A stretch of DNA of 64,000 nucleotides from Armatimonadota bacterium (GTDB lineage Bacteria; Armatimonadota; HRBIN16): NCBI GenBank assembly GCA_026003175.1, contig BPGT01000006.1, positions 1 through 64,000 on the forward strand, written 5' to 3'. Below are positions 60,242 through 64,000 of this stretch, in pieces. How positions within the stretch are numbered: the stretch's first letter is position 1; each line of letters opens with the position of its first letter. The notes beneath the pieces are model-generated. The model was not told where the DNA came from, did no database searches, and saw nothing but the letters and a program-made list of their open reading frames with translations. The position numbers and the translations under genes are program-made.

Positions 60242-63200
60242 TGAGGTCGTCGGTTCGCATCATATTGCTTGCGATGCTCGCCTCCGCGATGATAGGCGCC
60301 GCGTGGGCACAGGGGAGCTCGCCTGCCCCTATCCCCCTCGCGGAGGGGCGTATCACCGCATCCAGGTCGGCAACAGAAAGATCGCAGGTTGGGCAGGTGA
60401 ACGCCGACCTGCTACGGGGCAATGGCACCCGAGCGGGCTATCTGCTGCGCTATGGAAACATCGTGCCCGAAAGCGAGCGCGTCACCGTAGATGCCCGTAC
60501 CCTGCAGCGCAACCGTGACTATACTATCGACTACACCACCGGCACACTCTTCTTTACCGAACCGGTGCGCACCTCACAGACGATACGGGTACAGTACCGT
60601 TACGTGCCCGGCTCCAGCGAACAGCGAGGGTTGTTGCAGGCGCCATCGTTGAGGTTGCAGTTCAGTCAGAGCCAGCTGAACATGGTGTACAGCTCCGGCG
60701 CGTTCCTGCGTCGTGAGGACGGAACCACCTTGCAAACCGATACATACGGGATGCAAACTCGCCTGCACCTCACCGGCAACAGCGTAATGGAAGGCTTGTT
60801 GTTCTTCTCTTCGCAACGAGCTGTGCAGGCGGTCGCAGACCCCACGTTACAACTCGGTGCACCCTCGCGCCCCAACACACAAGCCGCTGCCGGCTCAGAC
60901 CGCCTGATCCTGCAGAATCTGAACTGGGGCTTGGGCGGGCTACAGCTGCGAGGCATGTACCAGGACGTGGGACAGCGGTTCACGGGTTTCGCGGCTCTGC
61001 GAGAACAGAAGGCTGCCCCCGACCAGCTGATCGGCTGGCTGGAGAAAGAGCGGGGGATGCGCCGGATGAGCTACGGTCTGGGCTACGTAGCTGGTGGCAT
61101 GAACCTGCAGACCGACATCAGCCGAATCTCCGACGGCAAAGGCGAAATCCGGCAAGCGCAATACAGCGTGCAGACGAAGCAGATGGAACTGCGCTACAGC
61201 GAGCGCAAGATTGACCCCCAATTCCAGCGGTTCAACGATCTGCGCGAGGACCAGCGGGCGCAGTGGGCGAAGGAGCGCGGGCTGACGCGCGACACGCTCT
61301 CCGCTCGACTCCACCTGAGCGGTAACTCGCAGCTGAGCATGGAGCGCCAGCGCATCCTGGACTCCGGTAGCGGTATTGAACTGACCAACTACGTACTGCA
61401 GACCGCCGGGCTGAAGCTCACCTACAACACGCAAGAGATAGACAAAGAGTTCACTCGATTCAACGACCTCGTCGAAGGACAGCGCGCGCAATGGGCAAAG
61501 GAACGAGGCTGGGTGCGCTCCTTCCTGAGGGCGGAACTGCCGCCGTTTAAGGGAACGAACCTGCCTTCGCTGTTCATGCAGCAAACCATCCGCACCGAGA
61601 CGGGCAACCTCAACTTCCGGCAGGTATCGCTGAATACCCAGACGGTACAGCTCAACTATATCCGACACGGCACCGACCCCGGCTTCGCTGTTGCCAACCT
61701 GACGCCGGAGGAGATAAACCAGATGGCTCTGCTGGCGCGTCAGCAGGTGGAACCGAACGCGAATGCTGTGACCGATAACGATAGAAAGCAAATCCTGCGC
61801 GAGGCAGGATTGCAGCGGGAGACCCTGCAGATGAATATGACTACTGCCGCAAATGCGCAGGTAAGTGTCATCAAGGCGACTGTGGAAGATGCCAGTGGTG
61901 ATGTCAAGCGTACGCAGGTTGCGTACACCAGCCCGAAGTTCGAAGTGGCTTACCAGCAACAAAGCATCAGCGAAGGCTTTAGCCGTCTGGGCGACCTCAC
62001 CGACCCCGAGCGCACACTATACGCTGGCGAGACCGGTATCCAGCGAAGACTTATCAGCACGCGCTTCGCGCTGGACAAGGACGTTTCGCTAAGCGCGCTG
62101 TTCGGCAATATCCGCGATTCACAAGGATCGGTCATCAGGCAATCTTACACCCTGCGCACACCGCGCCTGTCGCTGTTTGCCAACCTAAAGCAGGTAGACC
62201 CTGCCTTCTCACGTATCGGTGACCTGACAGAGAGCGACCGTAAAGACTTGAGCGGTTTGCTGGGCTTTAAGTACTTCGATATGTCGGCGCAGTGGCAGGT
62301 CAGCAAAACGCTGTGGTTCGAGGGATTCTGGATCGATTCGCGTAACGCGCAGGTGCAGCAGATGCACCGACGCCAGCGGCTGTATTTCCAGTACCAACCA
62401 CAAGCGAACACGCGCATTACCCATGTGAACGACCGCACCAGCCGCGACGGCGCGACGGAGGTGCTGCATCGCCAGTGGCGCGAAACAACCACTGTTGACC
62501 ATGCTCTGGGTAAAGGGCTGAAGTTCTCGGCGTATCGCGACCGAATCGACGACGAGGGCGTGTTATTGCAACCCACCACCACGCTCACCAACTTCTGGCG
62601 TGTGGAATCCGATAAGAGCCACCCCGTGTGGTTCGTCATGGAGCAGAAGCACCTGCGCCGCACCGATGGCTACTACGATCTGGCAGACACCGTGCAGGTG
62701 CAGACGCCTGTCTCCCGAAGCGCTATCATGCAGTTCACCGAGCAACGTTTCGGGCGCAGCGACCGCCCATCGGAGTTGATACGTACAGTAGCTTCGCAGT
62801 GGTTGCTACACAAGGGGCTGACCTTTGCCATGAGCCTGTCTCGTCGCACCACCAGCACTGATACTGGAAGCCTCTTGAAGAGCTTCGCCCTGTCTGGGAC
62901 GGTGCTGAACTTTGCGAACGTAACAGGCAAGTACGACGAGCTGCGTGTAGACCGCGCGAACACCAAGGCGCAGAGCGAAATCGCCGTTTCCTCGCTGAAG
63001 CCGTTTAGCGCGCTCGGACTGACGAATATCCAGTTCACCGGCGCGTACGCCGCTCTGGCAGATCGCGCGAGCTGGCAGAAAGAAACCCGTACTGGACGTA
63101 TCACCGCGAACCTGGGCAAACACAGCCTGCTGGCGGAATATACCTCCGCCTTCATCCCGCAGGCGACGGACAGGTTGGTGGTGCGCACCTACCAGTTTAC

Positions 63201-63732
63201 CGTCGCCCCCATGAGCAACTTCAAAGGGGAAGTGTACTACCGCATGATCGAACAGCCTAACCAGCAAACGTGGCACGTGCGACGGTACTCACTGGACTGG
63301 CAGGTGAACCCGAATACCTCGCTCAGCCACCAGTTCCTGACCCTGCCCGAGCAGGGCAACAACCGTGTACAGCCGATAGGGCTGGATGTGTGGAAGCTGA
63401 GCTCGCGCCTGAATGCTCGCCAGATGCTAAACGGCGAGTACCGCATCGAAACCGACTATCTTAAGAGGCAGATTATCCGCCGTGCATTGCTGAGCATAGC
63501 GGGCAAACCCTCTGCTCTCTCCAGCGGTGAGGTGGGATACAGCCTCGATTCGGTGAACTATCAGGGCAATAAAGGCACAGCGCATTCCTTCCACCTGCGC
63601 TACGGCTGGCAGCTGGACGATGAACATTTCCTCAACCTGAGCCTGCGCTTGACGAACTACCAGCACCGCGTGCCAGATGGATTGTCGCGTAATGAGCTGG
63701 CAGGCACGCTGGAATACAAAACGCGCTTCTAA
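60241..63732 (+). CDS. Giant repeat-containing exported protein, 1163 aa
   Basis: Signal peptide MRSSVRIILLAMLASAMIGA, then an Ala/Gln cleavage region. Residues 30-130 form a beta unit (RNRDYTIDYTTGTLFFTEPV) seen in bacterial outer-envelope proteins. Five degenerate repeats of about 75-95 residues start near 324, 400, 478, 576 and 653 (DPQFQRFNDLREDQRAQWAK, DPAFSRIGDLTESDRKDL). The last 400 residues alternate polar and hydrophobic residues, ending TLEYKTRF, like an outer-membrane beta-barrel with terminal aromatic. It is coupled to the anti-sigma gene. Confidence 0.72.
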   Translation: MRSSVRIILLAMLASAMIGAAWAQGSSPAPIPLAEGRITASRSATERSQVGQVNADLLRGNGTRAGYLLRYGNIVPESERVTVDARTLQRNRDYTIDYTTGTLFFTEPVRTSQTIRVQYRYVPGSSEQRGLLQAPSLRLQFSQSQLNMVYSSGAFLRREDGTTLQTDTYGMQTRLHLTGNSVMEGLLFFSSQRAVQAVADPTLQLGAPSRPNTQAAAGSDRLILQNLNWGLGGLQLRGMYQDVGQRFTGFAALREQKAAPDQLIGWLEKERGMRRMSYGLGYVAGGMNLQTDISRISDGKGEIRQAQYSVQTKQMELRYSERKIDPQFQRFNDLREDQRAQWAKERGLTRDTLSARLHLSGNSQLSMERQRILDSGSGIELTNYVLQTAGLKLTYNTQEIDKEFTRFNDLVEGQRAQWAKERGWVRSFLRAELPPFKGTNLPSLFMQQTIRTETGNLNFRQVSLNTQTVQLNYIRHGTDPGFAVANLTPEEINQMALLARQQVEPNANAVTDNDRKQILREAGLQRETLQMNMTTAANAQVSVIKATVEDASGDVKRTQVAYTSPKFEVAYQQQSISEGFSRLGDLTDPERTLYAGETGIQRRLISTRFALDKDVSLSALFGNIRDSQGSVIRQSYTLRTPRLSLFANLKQVDPAFSRIGDLTESDRKDLSGLLGFKYFDMSAQWQVSKTLWFEGFWIDSRNAQVQQMHRRQRLYFQYQPQANTRITHVNDRTSRDGATEVLHRQWRETTTVDHALGKGLKFSAYRDRIDDEGVLLQPTTTLTNFWRVESDKSHPVWFVMEQKHLRRTDGYYDLADTVQVQTPVSRSAIMQFTEQRFGRSDRPSELIRTVASQWLLHKGLTFAMSLSRRTTSTDTGSLLKSFALSGTVLNFANVTGKYDELRVDRANTKAQSEIAVSSLKPFSALGLTNIQFTGAYAALADRASWQKETRTGRITANLGKHSLLAEYTSAFIPQATDRLVVRTYQFTVAPMSNFKGEVYYRMIEQPNQQTWHVRRYSLDWQVNPNTSLSHQFLTLPEQGNNRVQPIGLDVWKLSSRLNARQMLNGEYRIETDYLKRQIIRRALLSIAGKPSALSSGEVGYSLDSVNYQGNKGTAHSFHLRYGWQLDDEHFLNLSLRLTNYQHRVPDGLSRNELAGTLEYKTRF

Positions 63733-63736
63733 ACGG

Positions 63737-63745
63737 TGATATAAT
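63737..63745 (+). promoter_or_regulatory. Extended -10 promoter for the aldolase gene
   Basis: TGATATAAT is a perfect extended -10 (TGnTATAAT), just 5 bp past the preceding stop and about 119 bp before the ATG at 63864. The -35 box is weak, as usual for this class. In the leader, GCACCCTG (63772-63779) and CAGGGTGC (63821-63828) can form a long stem. Confidence 0.6.
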
Positions 63746-63863
63746 ACTTCTGGTAGAGAATCCAGCCTGTAGCACCCTGCAACAGGAAGAATGGCAATCG
63801 CCGTCGAAATGTGACGTTAACAGGGTGCGATAACCTGCCAGGGAGGAAGAAGGAGACCGAACC

Positions 63864-64000
63864 ATGATCGTTCCAACCCGCGTACTGTTCGAGCACGCAT
63901 ACGGTAAGTATGCGCTCGGCGCTTACAACATCAACAACCTCGAGCAAGCAATGGGGCTGTTCCGGGGTAACATGGAGTCGCAGGCGCCTTTCATCATCCA
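63864..64000 (+). CDS. Class II fructose-bisphosphate aldolase, partial
   Basis: The first 45 codons read MIVPTRVLFEHAYGKYALGA then YNINNLEQAMGLFRGNM, the N-terminal signature of zinc class II aldolases that split fructose 1,6-bisphosphate in glycolysis and gluconeogenesis. The start follows AAGGAG. The catalytic His residues lie beyond the window. Confidence 0.87.
   Translation, partial: MIVPTRVLFEHAYGKYALGAYNINNLEQAMGLFRGNMESQAPFII

Overview
This is bacterial chromosomal DNA of moderately high GC. It most probably comes from a thermophilic or environmental Armatimonadota-type organism. That placement is an inference from the gene mix: a DUF1559-like pseudopilin with the H-x-DG tail, a GntR/LacI-type regulator, many sugar ABC genes without an ATPase, UroD-like methyltransferase and RACo-like genes, RHS genes and a large repeat-rich surface protein. 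No rRNA or single marker gene settles it.

Positions 1-8000 are an accessory block carried entirely on the minus strand: about ten tightly packed, mostly unrecognised genes, a ParB/Srx-fold protein, a HAD phosphatase and a diverged sigma factor. Two genes (5356-6097 and 7400-8000) carry apparent +1 frameshifts. Three intergenic spacers (3075-3310, 4062-4287, 5065-5355) are filled with a degenerate 5-bp repeat that starts directly at the stop codon of the gene before it. The block looks like a prophage, plasmid-like element or its remnant; no integrase, capsid or replication gene is visible.

From 8245 the sequence is ordinary chromosome. It holds tRNA-Arg and tRNA-His, rhaB, pcrA/uvrD, ftsY, a CBS-GGDEF protein, a TauE/SafE permease, a GT39 glycosyltransferase and two HD-GYP proteins (one with its metal site lost). 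A protein at 19996-20679 shares a C-terminal domain with the GGDEF protein. From 20950 to 27986 is a carbohydrate uptake region: an orphan lipoprotein binding protein, a sugar isomerase, an ABC binding protein and two permeases, interrupted by a broken toxin-antitoxin pair and a TPR gene. 28016-34839 holds anmK, a FliA/WhiG-like sigma factor, glgA, a MinD-like ATPase, a BadF-type sugar kinase and a nitrilase-family hydrolase. 35074-37812 is a large secreted protein.

38003-43741 is the most unusual chromosomal section. It is an RHS locus with one core gene (interrupted at its 5' end by a stop codon beside a run of ten G) and two displaced C-terminal fragments that repeat the same core-to-tip junction and then diverge. 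Each of the first two is followed by a membrane protein gene, the arrangement of polymorphic toxin loci. An array of ~100-bp palindromic repeats has inserted cleanly into the third fragment, and a longer array lies behind the main gene.

43771-64000 holds a LolA-like/TlpA fusion, a corrinoid-activation and UroD-type methyltransferase pair, a coiled-coil protein with 105-bp internal repeats and an RpiR-regulated sugar operon. That operon includes an isomerase/ribulose-phosphate epimerase fusion. Next come a second antitoxin with an internally deleted PIN toxin, a pseudopilin, a GntR regulator with a consensus, apparently leaderless promoter, and tRNA-Thr. The window ends with a Ser/Thr kinase with SPOR domain, an anti-sigma factor, a giant repeat-containing outer-surface protein and the start of a class II fructose-bisphosphate aldolase.
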